DNA of 64,000 bases from Halieaceae bacterium (GCA_902623175.1 CACNSR010000005.1:1-64000), one strand, 5' to 3'. Numbered from the stretch's first letter, positions 25,901 to 36,830 are shown. A program made the numbers and translations. The notes: generated from the letters alone by a model not told the origin.

Positions 25901-25938
25901 GCGCTTATCATGGTTACCGCCCGTATACATTTAGGGTT
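25901..25938 (-). repeat. family-1 motif, copy 7
   Basis: The minus strand reads CCCTAAATGTATACGGGCGG then TAACCATGATAAGCGCGAG. The leading half is conserved and the ATCACAATCACA part is diverged. There is no tail or hairpin. It lies upstream of the small exported gene. Confidence 0.6.
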
Positions 25939-26073
25939 GCCGTATGACTGCAAAACACCGAAAAAAAGGACATACATTAAGCTCCAGACACAGTATTGGA
26001 AACACTAAGCTGAATTGATTTAAGAGTAGCGATCCGATTGTGTTTAGCGGCAAGCTCGGTTAGGGGTACTTTT

Positions 26074-27159
26074 ATGAAACTACTAATTCTTTTTTTTGCG
26101 CTGGTCATTTCGTCCCAAAGCCAGGGCGCAAGCAGCGCATCACAACTCTTTCTGAACCTTCTCAGTACAGTGTCAGCGGCGAGGTCGGGTGAGGTCGACT
26201 CAGAAACAATAAAAGTCAATTCTCCCGATGCTCCGTTGGAATTCCTCGACGACGAGCGCATTCGAGTATTCGCAGCAACAGACCTTTCACAAGATGAAAT
26301 TGACACAACACTGCAATACACCAACGACGCATATGAGCTCTGGATGGGATCACGCTACTATGGAAAGAATCAGGCCAAAGCGATCTATCTAATGATCACT
26401 GGCACAGATTTGGACGCGGCTGAGGTCGCAAATAGGGAATACTGTAATCATTTAAGTAACACAGGTTTTAAGGTAGCCGATTGGTGCAATCCCGATACGT
26501 ACATCGAGTATGTCACCAATGGAGGAGCGGGCATAAATTCTTCAGGGCCGGTGGAAGGATTCTATTTTATGGTCATGGCTACGAAGGGAAACGCAGTTAC
26601 GAGCGATAGCTATAAAAATATGGCATATCACGAAGTTTTTCACATTTACCAAATGTCAAATGTATTCACAGACAATTACGATGAGGTGGACTCAAAAATG
26701 GGCCGAATGTCTGGGGATAATTCTGAGGAACTGGTAGCTTGGTGGATGGAGGGGAATGCCGACTTCTTTGGCGCGCTCTACAGCAGAGACGCGGAGGGTT
26801 TTAAAAGCGAAATGCGATGCGCACTAGAATGCACAGGGCCGTTCTCGATACCTAGAAAAGATAAGTTTTTTGACGAAGGATTGAAACTGCGAAACATATC
26901 TTGGGATCAAGGAGATTTGGTAGATTTGGGATATCGGCTAGGCAGCTGGTTCGTCGCTTACTTGACAAGCGTGCATGGTGAGGGAGCTCTGTACGATTTT
27001 TGGGAGACAGTGGACCAAATGGATTTTGAGGCTACATTCCTCCGGCAGTTTGGAGTTGATTACCGGACATACCTTGATGAGTTTGAGGTTTGGTTGAGAA
27101 ACCCAAATGAGAATCTGCTAGCCATACTTGATGACATATACGCCAACAAAGCCAGATAG
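26074..27159 (+). CDS. secreted gluzincin-like metallopeptidase
   Basis: The start was set at ATG 26074 with TAGGGG upstream; the frame is open 12 codons further without a ribosome site. The 361-residue product has a signal peptide (1-18). The zinc site is Y-HEVFH (186-190), with the third ligand Glu226 in AWWMEGNADFF, the gluzincin arrangement seen in M1/M4-like and collagenase-like peptidases. It has several Cys residues and no C-terminal add-on domain. It is a solo cassette on the plus strand between family-1 copy 7 and family-2 copy c. Substrate unknown. Confidence 0.7.
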   Translation: MKLLILFFALVISSQSQGASSASQLFLNLLSTVSAARSGEVDSETIKVNSPDAPLEFLDDERIRVFAATDLSQDEIDTTLQYTNDAYELWMGSRYYGKNQAKAIYLMITGTDLDAAEVANREYCNHLSNTGFKVADWCNPDTYIEYVTNGGAGINSSGPVEGFYFMVMATKGNAVTSDSYKNMAYHEVFHIYQMSNVFTDNYDEVDSKMGRMSGDNSEELVAWWMEGNADFFGALYSRDAEGFKSEMRCALECTGPFSIPRKDKFFDEGLKLRNISWDQGDLVDLGYRLGSWFVAYLTSVHGEGALYDFWETVDQMDFEATFLRQFGVDYRTYLDEFEVWLRNPNENLLAILDDIYANKAR

Positions 27160-27282
27160 CTAATCTACGATACTCACGGATAACGGCAGTAACAGCAGAA
27201 TGACGAGTAGCGGCTTAGTCATGCCCTCAACTTACCGCAGGCCTATCTCAATGTAAGAGGTCGTGTCAGGGCAAATGTGAGA
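27160..27282 (-). repeat. family-2 repeat, copy c, with a 20-codon signal-peptide-like frame
   Basis: The minus strand reads CATTTGCCCTGACACGACC, then TCTTACATTGAGATAGG, then CTGCGGTAAGTTGAGGGC, then ATG at 27222. The short frame MTKPLLVILLLLPLSVSIVD stops at 27160, directly after the metallopeptidase stop. It looks like the promoter, start and signal peptide of a lost exported-protein gene, or a very small hydrophobic peptide. Confidence 0.6.
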
Positions 27283-27329
27283 GACTTCTAGTGCATACGA
27301 CGGATTTGGACTTCAGCAAGGAAAAACCT

Positions 27330-27863
27330 ATGAGACATATAATTGTTACAGCGTTATCGGCATTTTTGATTACAGCGTCTATCGTGCAAGCTGGGCATCA
27401 CGAAGAGACCGAGAAACCGCCCGTGATCGGCATGGGCCTCTCAGCAGGAGGTGAGTCCAAACCATTGTATGCAGGCGCTTTGTCAAACATGAAGATTTGG
27501 GAAGAGTACATTCAAGCTCACAATGACAGAGACTTTGAAAAGATCGCGTCAATGAATGCTGAGGATTTCAGTGTTGTGATGGCGAACGGCGAAACAGTGA
27601 GGGGTAGTAAGGCTCAACGAGAAACATTGGAAGGTTGGATTCAAGAATCAAATACCACTTGGGAAATTCAATGGATTATTCCAAACAATGCTGAAAACGA
27701 CGACGGAGAGATGGAGGAGTGGTTGGCTACCGGGCAGATGCTGACTATGACCGATAGTGAGGGCAATACCTCAATGGAATATCACCTGGTAGATGTAAAG
27801 CTTGATGACGGGAAAATTGCTCTTGGCTACGTCGCATCAATGGAGAATTTAACGGCTCAATAG
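27330..27863 (+). CDS. exported NTF2/SnoaL-like protein
   Basis: The start was set at ATG 27330 with AAGGAAAAA upstream. The 177-residue product has a signal peptide (MRHIIVTALSAFLITASIVQA). The mature domain reads WEEYIQAHNDRDFEKIASMN, then EDFSVVMANGETVRGSKAQR, the pattern of a SnoaL/NTF2-like cone fold used for small-ligand binding or isomerase-like enzymes. Ligand unknown. It is a solo cassette between family-2 copy c and unit C. Confidence 0.65.
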   Translation: MRHIIVTALSAFLITASIVQAGHHEETEKPPVIGMGLSAGGESKPLYAGALSNMKIWEEYIQAHNDRDFEKIASMNAEDFSVVMANGETVRGSKAQRETLEGWIQESNTTWEIQWIIPNNAENDDGEMEEWLATGQMLTMTDSEGNTSMEYHLVDVKLDDGKIALGYVASMENLTAQ

Positions 27864-27904
27864 ATTCTTCGCCGCGATTGAAAATCAAAGACCTGTTTTT
27901 ATTT

Positions 27905-27963
27905 TGGTGCCCGGGGCCGGACTTGAACCCTCACGACCTACACGGTCGGGGCATTTTAATCGC
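27905..27963 (-). pseudogene. tRNA-Leu(UAA)-like 3'-half remnant
   Basis: The tail starts at GATTAAAATG (an anticodon loop like that of Leu(UAA), one T short). It then has a pairing variable arm CGACC/GGTCG, a T-arm around GTTCAAGTC, an acceptor strand CCCGGGC and encoded CCA. No 5' half is adjacent. Mismatches in the T-stem indicate decay. Confidence 0.65.
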
Positions 27964-28163
27964 TTGGCACGCTACTCCCGTCACATTCCAGTGCAGCTCA
28001 TCGCAACACAAACTCCAGTTATAAGGCCATTCTTGCTGTACTGAGCCCCGTTGGGTGTAACTGGGTGTGTCATCTATTTGTCACTAAAACACCCCCCCCT
28101 CCCCGGGGGGGCTGGCTGCCGTTGTGATTGTGATGGTTACCGCCCAGATATATTAGGGGTGGA
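27905..28163 (-). mobile_element. family-1 unit C ending in tRNA-Leu(UAA)-like 3' half
   Basis: On the minus strand: CCCCTAATATATCTGGGCGG and TAACCATCACAATCACAACG; a hairpin of eight C and eight G (28089-28114); the direct-repeat pair GTGACAAATAGATGACA; a spacer; then the tRNA tail. It is the best-preserved unit and aligns with unit A throughout. The gap 27864-28284 contains no gene. Confidence 0.75.
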
Positions 28164-28284
28164 CTCGCAATATACGGCCTACGTTCAAACCTAACCCAGC
28201 AATTAGTCGTTCAGATGGCCGCAGTCACCGCCTCGACAGGAAAGCTCAGACGGCATCGAAGTTATTTGCGACTAAGCATTCTTC

Positions 28285-28491
28285 TCAGACCAACGTAGTC
28301 AGCACTGCAACTCCTAAAGCGGCAATGAGGCAATACAGGAAGACCCTCGAAAGAGAAAACTTTCGGGTGGACCAGTCTATGCGATCCTCACGATGGGTTT
28401 GTCTTGACGAAGCTTTGAAACGACCAAGGTACAAAAAGATAGCGAGGGACAGAATCGACAACCCTCCAAATAGCAAAGTATTGAAATCCAC
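28285..28491 (-). CDS. small membrane protein downstream of BI-1
   Basis: The 68-residue product has two hydrophobic segments (about 4-22 and 49-66) flanking a basic loop. Its GTG start shares one base with the stop of the Bax-inhibitor gene (TAGTG), so the two are translationally coupled. No family was recognised; it probably works with or near the BI-1 protein in the inner membrane. Confidence 0.6.
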   Translation of the reverse strand: MDFNTLLFGGLSILSLAIFLYLGRFKASSRQTHREDRIDWSTRKFSLSRVFLYCLIAALGVAVLTTLV

Positions 28492-29282
28492 TAGCGACTT
28501 CTCAGCTTTGCCAACAGTCTCAGCATTTCAAGATATAGCCATATGAGTGTAACCATTAGGGAGAATGCACCAAACCATTCCATGTATTGCGGTGCGCCCA
28601 TCTCCGAACCCTGCTCAATGAAATCAAAATCTAGCACTAGATTTAAAGCGGCTATAGTGACAACCAAAAGGCTGAAACCAATACCGAATAAGCCGTTTGA
28701 GTGAATAAAACCGATATCGGCGGAGCCAAACATATTCATCAGCATGCTGACTAAATAAAGCAAGCCTATGCCCATCGTTGCTGAAGTTACCATTAGTCGG
28801 AAGTTTTCTGTGGGCTTGACGATGCCCGTTTTATATAAAAACAACAGTGACGCTAGCGTGCCTAAGGTAAGTCCTACCGCCTGTATGACAATGCCTGGAT
28901 ACTGTGCCTCGAATACAGCCGAAATTGCGCCTAAAAATAAGCCCTCGGCTATCGCATAGACCGGCGCCGTTACGCCTGAATATTGTTTTTTAAACATGGT
29001 GATAAGGGCCAAGACAAGGCCGGCAATGGCACCTCCAACAGCCCAAGGGATGACTTTTGTAGGATTGCCACTTGAGAAAAACATTGCCCATGTGTAGGAC
29101 GCCGAGATTATGACTAGCGCAAGCAACATGCCCGTTTTGTTGACTGTACCTTGTAGCGTCATTGTCGCCGGGGGCGCACTGGTTCCAAATGATGCATCTG
29201 CAGCGCTGCTCGAGAAAGTGTCTGCACTCAGGGAGGGATTTCCCGATCGACCAAACATCTCCAGCGCTTTGTGATTTGACAT
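28491..29282 (-). CDS. Bax inhibitor-1/YccA family membrane protein
   Basis: The 263-residue product has a polar N-terminal ~45 residues rich in Ser, Ala and Thr, then seven hydrophobic segments. APVYAIAEGLFLGAISAVFE and LVLDFDFIEQGSEMGAPQYMEW are the conserved signatures of the BI-1/YccA superfamily (the C-terminal Asp-rich part fits the pH/calcium-sensing leak pore). Inner membrane. It is the array member closest to the functional tRNA-Leu and is co-transcribed with the small membrane protein that follows. Confidence 0.85.
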   Translation of the reverse strand: MSNHKALEMFGRSGNPSLSADTFSSSAADASFGTSAPPATMTLQGTVNKTGMLLALVIISASYTWAMFFSSGNPTKVIPWAVGGAIAGLVLALITMFKKQYSGVTAPVYAIAEGLFLGAISAVFEAQYPGIVIQAVGLTLGTLASLLFLYKTGIVKPTENFRLMVTSATMGIGLLYLVSMLMNMFGSADIGFIHSNGLFGIGFSLLVVTIAALNLVLDFDFIEQGSEMGAPQYMEWFGAFSLMVTLIWLYLEMLRLLAKLRSR

Positions 29283-29532
29283 ATCAGTTACCTCTTCGGT
29301 GGTGGCGACTCAACTCACTTGAAGTTCAGCCATAGGTTAGTGAAACACGCCAAATATCGCTTCTAATCGCCTTTAGGCTGCGACGTCGATATAGGTAGTC
29401 CACTCGCCAATGGGATGTTCCTAGCGCCAGGGCAAAACAATGACGTGCTTTATTGCTCAACCGTGAGTTATGCGCGCGTTGTATGGGACTGAGTATTGAG
29501 CCCGGACCAACTGTCCAAGCGCGAGTGTACAT

Positions 29533-29619
29533 TGGTACCGGAGGCCGGACTTGAACCGGCAAGCTGTTGCCAGCGGGGGATTTTGAATCCCCTGTGTCTA
29601 CCAATTCCACCACTCCGGC
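29533..29619 (-). tRNA. tRNA-Leu(CAA)
   Basis: This is a complete class II tRNA: acceptor GCCGGAG/CTCCGGT (G1-U72 wobble), D-arm TGGTGGAATTGGTAGACA, anticodon loop TTCAAAA (CAA), variable arm around GCTGGCAACAGC, T-arm GCCGGTTCAAGTCCGGC, encoded CCA at 29533-29535. Its 3' 56 bases are duplicated at 8035-8090 on the other strand, so this gene is or was the target of an integrative element. Confidence 0.95.
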
Positions 29620-29639
29620 TCGCGCAGATGAGGGCGCGG

Positions 29640-29667
29640 AGTATACCAACTCCGAGCCGTGCGGCAA
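29640..29667 (-). promoter_or_regulatory. sigma-70 promoter of tRNA-Leu
   Basis: On the minus strand TTGCCG (29667-29662) and TATACT (29645-29640) are separated by 16 bp. The tRNA 5' end follows about 20 bp downstream. A divergent TATAAT at 29697-29702 may serve the acidic-tail protein gene on the plus strand. Confidence 0.6.
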
Positions 29668-29771
29668 CTGGAGGCTAGGCAATTTCGCCCTGTGCTGTAT
29701 AATTTCGCGCGATTCAGCCGAGCCACACCCGGTCGGTCCGGTGGATCTGAGTATCTTCAGGGAGAAAAGAT

Positions 29772-30227
<456 letters not shown>

Positions 30228-30250
30228 CGCGGCGACAATGGGATTCGCAT

Positions 30251-30277
30251 CAAAAGCCGGCCAGTGCCGGCTTTTTT
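30251..30277 (+). terminator. rho-independent terminator
   Basis: The perfect stem GCCGGC-CAGT-GCCGGC is followed by six T. It follows the acidic-tail gene and separates it from queA. Confidence 0.9.
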
Positions 30278-30337
30278 GTGCACCGGGTCTGATAAAACCC
30301 GCCACTGGGATTTACAGCTGAATTCAACGCTACATCG

Positions 30338-32683
<2,346 letters not shown>

Positions 32684-32687
<4 letters not shown>

Positions 32688-33991
32688 GAGTGGGGTGACT
32701 GGGTCTCTGGACGCTCGCCATCAGATGCTGCTTCGGTCTCCAGCGGCCAAATCCGAATTTTGCTGATCTGCGTCTTCGCAATTTCTTCGATATCCAGCTG
32801 GTAGCCGGCTATCCGGACCGAAGTCCGGGCATTGGGAAAAGCCTCCAACGCTTCAAGCGCCAGACCGCTCAACGTTTTTGGGCCGTCGGTTGGCAGGTTC
32901 CACTCTCGCTGTTTGTTGAGGTCACGAATGCTCACAGTGCCGGAGCAGGTGGTGCTGCCATCCGGGTGACGAATGATCTCCTCGTTTTCCTCAACGAGGT
33001 TTGAGGTGAACTTGCCGACGATCTCCTCAAGAATATCCTCGAGCGCCACCAGACCCAGAATATCGCCGTACTCATCGACCACCATTCCCAGACGTTTTTT
33101 CTGCCGCTGGAAATGGAGGAGCTGGGTATTGAGGGGCGTATTCTCAGGGATGAAATAGGGGGCCTCGGCTTCTTCTTGCAGCGCTTGCCGGTTCAGCCTG
33201 CCGCCATCAAGCGCGCGGCTCAGTTTGCGCATGTGAAACACGCCCTCAGTTTGATTGATATTGTCGCGATACAGCGGCAAACGCGTGTGCCCACTGTTTT
33301 TGAGTTGGCGCATGACCGCCTCATCAGGCGCCTCAATATCAATGCCGTAGATTTCATTTCGCGGCGCCATGATGTCATTTACGGTCATCTGTTCCAGGTC
33401 AAGAATATTGACTAGCATCCGGCGGTGGCGGTTCGGAATCATCGAAGCGGACTCGGTCACAATGGTACGCAGCTCTTCCTGAGACACAGCGTCGTCACCC
33501 GCCTCATCGGGGGAGAAGCCCATTAGCTTCAGAATACCGTTTGTTAGTGAGTTGATCGCCAGCACCAACGGCATCAGCAATTTCTGAAGCGGCAGCAGCA
33601 GCGCACTGGCGGGGAAGGCAACCCGCTCTGGATGCAGCGCCGCGATCGTCTTGGGCGTGATTTCAGCAAAAATGAGTAGGACTAGCGTCAGCACCAGCGT
33701 TGCAATGGCAATACCGGCGTCTCCGAATAACCGGATCGCGATCACGGTGGCGATGGCCGACGCTAGAATATTGACCAGATTATTGCCAATCAGAATCAGA
33801 CCGATAAGACGATCTGGTCGCTGCAGGAGTTTAATGGCTCGCCGCGCTCCGCGGTGGCCTGTGCCCTTGAGATGTTTCAGCCGATAACGATTCAGCGACA
33901 TCATGCTGGTCTCGGAGCTTGAGAAAAAACCAGAGACCAAAATCAGGATTGCCAACGCCCCGAAAAGCAGACCCAGCGGTGTCTCGTTCAA
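32684..33991 (-). CDS. CNNM/CBS-domain hemolysin-family protein (CorB/YfjD type)
   Basis: The 435-residue product has an N-terminal CNNM transmembrane domain (four hydrophobic segments to about residue 150, with SGFFSSSETSMMSLNRYRLK), a CBS pair (VNDIMAPRNEIYGID, MVVDEYGDILGLVALEDILEE) and a C-terminal CorC/HlyC domain. The family is linked to magnesium and cobalt efflux or resistance. It is paired with the ypjD-like gene on the same strand, divergent from ffh, as in many gammaproteobacteria. Confidence 0.9.
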
Positions 33992-34091
33992 GAGTGGCTT
34001 ATGCCTTTATGACTGAGGAGACGAAATGGTGGAGAAAAAATGATGGTGACACAAGCCTGTTTTGATCAGCAGCTCACCCTGGCGAGTCACT

Positions 34092-34913
34092 CTATTTCGC
34101 CAGCGGTAACAGCAGCTCCAGCACCAGCTTGGAGCCAAAAAAGCCGAGTACCACCAGGCCAAACGCGATAAGGTTAACCGTGATCGCTGATTGCACCCGC
34201 CAGCCCCGCCGAAAGTATTGCACCAACAACACGGCATATAAGCACCAGGCCAGCGTAGTCAGTACCGTTTTATGCACCAGTTGCTGGCTAAACAAGTCAT
34301 CGATAAAGACCACGCCAGTACCAATTGCCACGGTTAGAATCAGAAAGCCGGCTCCGGTCAGCTCGTAAAACATCCAGGAAGCGGCCTCGAGCGGGGGTAA
34401 CTTGCGAATCACGCCGCTGCTGCGGTGCTGACGCAGTTGCTTCGACTGCACGGTCACCAAAAGGCCCTGCAAAACCGCCAGCGCGAGCACCGCGAAACTC
34501 ACGATCGAGGCGGACACATGAGACAGAATGCCCGCGGGTAAGTCGCTCATCGGGCGGCTGGTATCCGGCGCAAACGTGGCCACCATAATAGACAGTGCTG
34601 CGAGGGGAAAGAGCACGATCAGCAGCGTGTGCAGGGGTCGCACCACCAATGCGATCAAGCTGATCGCCCCCATACTGAGAAACATCAGCGACGCGACGCG
34701 ATAGAACCCAAGGCTCGACTCCCCCGCTTGAGTGGGCAGGTACGCTGCCAGCGCGTGGGTGGCCAGGGCCGCCGCCCCCACGAGCGCGATCTGCTGGCGC
34801 TGGCGGTCCTCACCGGTCTCCAGGTTCAATACCTGGCGCCACACCGCCATTAGATAAAGCAGCGCCGAGAATATAGCAAGGCCAGCCGTCAGCAGGCTGG
34901 GTGTGCTGTCCAT
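34092..34913 (-). CDS. ypjD: CcsA/YpjD-type cytochrome c assembly-like membrane protein
   Basis: The 273-residue product has eight hydrophobic segments; ILSHVSASIVSFAVLALAVL and HKTVLTTLAWCLYAVLL carry the conserved His residues of the CcsA/CcmC-like heme-handling fold. Its position between corB-like and ffh is the conserved gammaproteobacterial context of YpjD. Exact role in the cell is not established. Confidence 0.85.
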   Translation of the reverse strand: MDSTPSLLTAGLAIFSALLYLMAVWRQVLNLETGEDRQRQQIALVGAAALATHALAAYLPTQAGESSLGFYRVASLMFLSMGAISLIALVVRPLHTLLIVLFPLAALSIMVATFAPDTSRPMSDLPAGILSHVSASIVSFAVLALAVLQGLLVTVQSKQLRQHRSSGVIRKLPPLEAASWMFYELTGAGFLILTVAIGTGVVFIDDLFSQQLVHKTVLTTLAWCLYAVLLVQYFRRGWRVQSAITVNLIAFGLVVLGFFGSKLVLELLLPLAK

Positions 34914-35034
34914 GGTGTCTCCGCAGTGCTCTGGCTCATGGCGGGTTGGCTACCGATTTGGGGTTCTCTCATCGCATCCTTATACTACGCCGTTCGAGAC
35001 GGGATTGGGTATCCCCGCGGGGTAAGCTGACACC

Positions 35035-36414
35035 ATGTTTGAAGCACTGAGCGACAGACTAAGTAGTAGCCTGAAGGCAATTTCAGGCAAGTCGAAGCTG
35101 ACAGAAGACAATATCCGCGACACTTTGCGTGACGTGCGCATGGCACTCCTTGAGGCCGATGTGGCGCTGCCGGTGGTCAAAACTTTTACCGATCGGATCA
35201 AAGATCGCGCGGTGGGGGTAGAGGTCAGTAAAAGCCTGACCCCGGGGCAATCGTTTTTAAAAATTGTGCAGGCCGAACTTCAGGCTGTGATGGGGGGCGA
35301 GTCCGAAGGGCTGAATCTTGCCACCCAGCCACCTGCGGTAGTGATGGTTGCCGGACTACAAGGTGCGGGTAAAACGACCTCGGTTGCCAAGCTCGCGCGT
35401 TATCTGATCGAGCGGGAAAAGAAAAAGGTGTCGGTGGTCAGTGCCGACGTCTATCGCCCGGCAGCGATTGCTCAGCTGGAGACCTTAGCGGCAGAGGTGG
35501 GTGCGCGGTTCGAACCCAGCAATGCCGAGGAGAAACCCGTTGACATCGTGGAACGGGCGATTGCAGATGCCAAAGTGGCGTTTTCTGATGTCTTGCTCGT
35601 GGATACTGCGGGTCGTCTGGCGATCGACGAGGAAATGATGGCGGAGATCAAGGCGCTGCATCAGGCCGTGAACCCCGTCGAGACCTTGTTTGTAGTCGAC
35701 GCCATGACGGGTCAGGACGCGGCCAACACGGCCAAGGTTTTCGGTAAAGCCTTACCGTTGACCGGCGTCATACTCACCAAAGTCGACGCGGATACGCGCG
35801 GCGGCGCAGCTCTTTCCGTGCGCACGGTGACAGAGCGGCCGATCAAGTTCCTCGGGATTGGCGAAAAGACCGATGCGCTGGATCCCTTTCACCCGGACCG
35901 GCTCGCCTCGCGCATTTTGGGGATGGGAGACATGCTCTCTCTCATCGAGGAAGTGGAGCGGAAGGTCGACCACGGCAAGGCCAAAAAGCTCGCCAGCAAA
36001 GTACAAAAAGGCGGCCGTTTCGATTTGGAGGATTTTAGAGAGCAGCTTCAGCAGATGAAAAACATTGGCGGGATGGGCGCGATGCTGGAGAAGATGCCGG
36101 CAATGGGTGGTATGGCGCAGGCGGCACAGAACGTCGACACCAAGCAGTTTGATCGTATGGAGGCGATGATCAACTCCATGACGCCTCGCGAACGGCGTAA
36201 TCCTGATTTGATCTCGGGCTCGCGTAAACGGCGAATTACCCTGGGTTCGGGCACGGCAGTGCAGGACCTTAACCGTCTGCTGAAGCAGCACAAGCAGATG
36301 CAGAAAATGATGAAGAAAATGAAAGGCGGAGGCATGCAGCGCATGATGCGCGGCCTTGGTGGGATGACAGGCGGCCCTGGTGGCGGCTTACCGCCGGGTT
36401 TTCCCCGCCGCTAG
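35035..36414 (+). CDS. ffh: signal recognition particle GTPase Ffh
   Basis: The 459-residue product has N domain helices, then G domain motifs GLQGAGKTT (G1), DTAGR (G3), TKVD (G4) and a targeting GLG-like motif. The Met-rich M domain ends MQKMMKKMKGGGMQRMM. It binds 4.5S RNA and signal sequences of nascent membrane proteins. It heads the conserved ffh-rpsP-rimM-trmD-rplS cluster. Confidence 0.98.
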   Translation: MFEALSDRLSSSLKAISGKSKLTEDNIRDTLRDVRMALLEADVALPVVKTFTDRIKDRAVGVEVSKSLTPGQSFLKIVQAELQAVMGGESEGLNLATQPPAVVMVAGLQGAGKTTSVAKLARYLIEREKKKVSVVSADVYRPAAIAQLETLAAEVGARFEPSNAEEKPVDIVERAIADAKVAFSDVLLVDTAGRLAIDEEMMAEIKALHQAVNPVETLFVVDAMTGQDAANTAKVFGKALPLTGVILTKVDADTRGGAALSVRTVTERPIKFLGIGEKTDALDPFHPDRLASRILGMGDMLSLIEEVERKVDHGKAKKLASKVQKGGRFDLEDFREQLQQMKNIGGMGAMLEKMPAMGGMAQAAQNVDTKQFDRMEAMINSMTPRERRNPDLISGSRKRRITLGSGTAVQDLNRLLKQHKQMQKMMKKMKGGGMQRMMRGLGGMTGGPGGGLPPGFPRR

Positions 36415-36435
36415 GGTGCGCCATCGCGGGCCAGA

Positions 36436-36464
36436 TTGCACCTTTCCACGCCCCGCGGTTTACT
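36436..36464 (+). promoter_or_regulatory. possible rpsP promoter
   Basis: TTGCAC (36436-36441) and TTTACT (36459-36464) are spaced by 17 bp, about 75 bp upstream of rpsP. Agreement with consensus is only partial. Confidence 0.3.
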
Positions 36465-36537
36465 GTATTCTCCGCCCTCTTTTGATACCGGCCCCAGCAA
36501 TGGCGGGGCTGTTAGCCAATAGCGAGGACAAGACACT

Positions 36538-36801
36538 ATGGTGGTCATTCGACTATCTCGAGGTGGAGCCAAAAAGCGGCCCTTCTACCATGTGACAGTA
36601 GCCGACCGTCGCGAGCCGCGTGACGGGCGGTTTATTGATCGACTCGGCTTCTTCAACCCGATTGCCCGTGGCCAGGAAGAGCGACTGCGCATTGATGTTG
36701 AGGCGGTTGAAGGCTGGGTTGCCAAGGGCGCTCAGGTTAGCCCTCGCGTTCAAAAGCTGATCAAAGAGTACCAAGCTGGCGCTGAAGCGACTGCTGCGTA
36801 A
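36538..36801 (+). CDS. rpsP: 30S ribosomal protein bS16
   Basis: The 87-residue product starts [19 protein letters not shown] and contains [11 protein letters not shown], the universal S16 pattern. First gene of the rpsP-rimM-trmD-rplS operon. Confidence 0.98.
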   Translation: MVVIRLSRGGAKKRPFYHVTVADRREPRDGRFIDRLGFFNPIARGQEERLRIDVEAVEGWVAKGAQVSPRVQKLIKEYQAGAEATAA

Positions 36802-36830
36802 ACAGCGTCGCTGGCGGCTGGAGGGGCCCG

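Noticed and set aside
5110-28163. Integron attC array
   Set aside because: The repeats lack attC core sites and simple imperfect palindromes, end in tRNA halves, and no IntI-type integrase is visible; cassette orientation is also mixed.
35752-36291. Minus-strand ORF inside ffh
   Set aside because: Antisense shadow of a strongly conserved gene; His/Arg-rich, no family signature.
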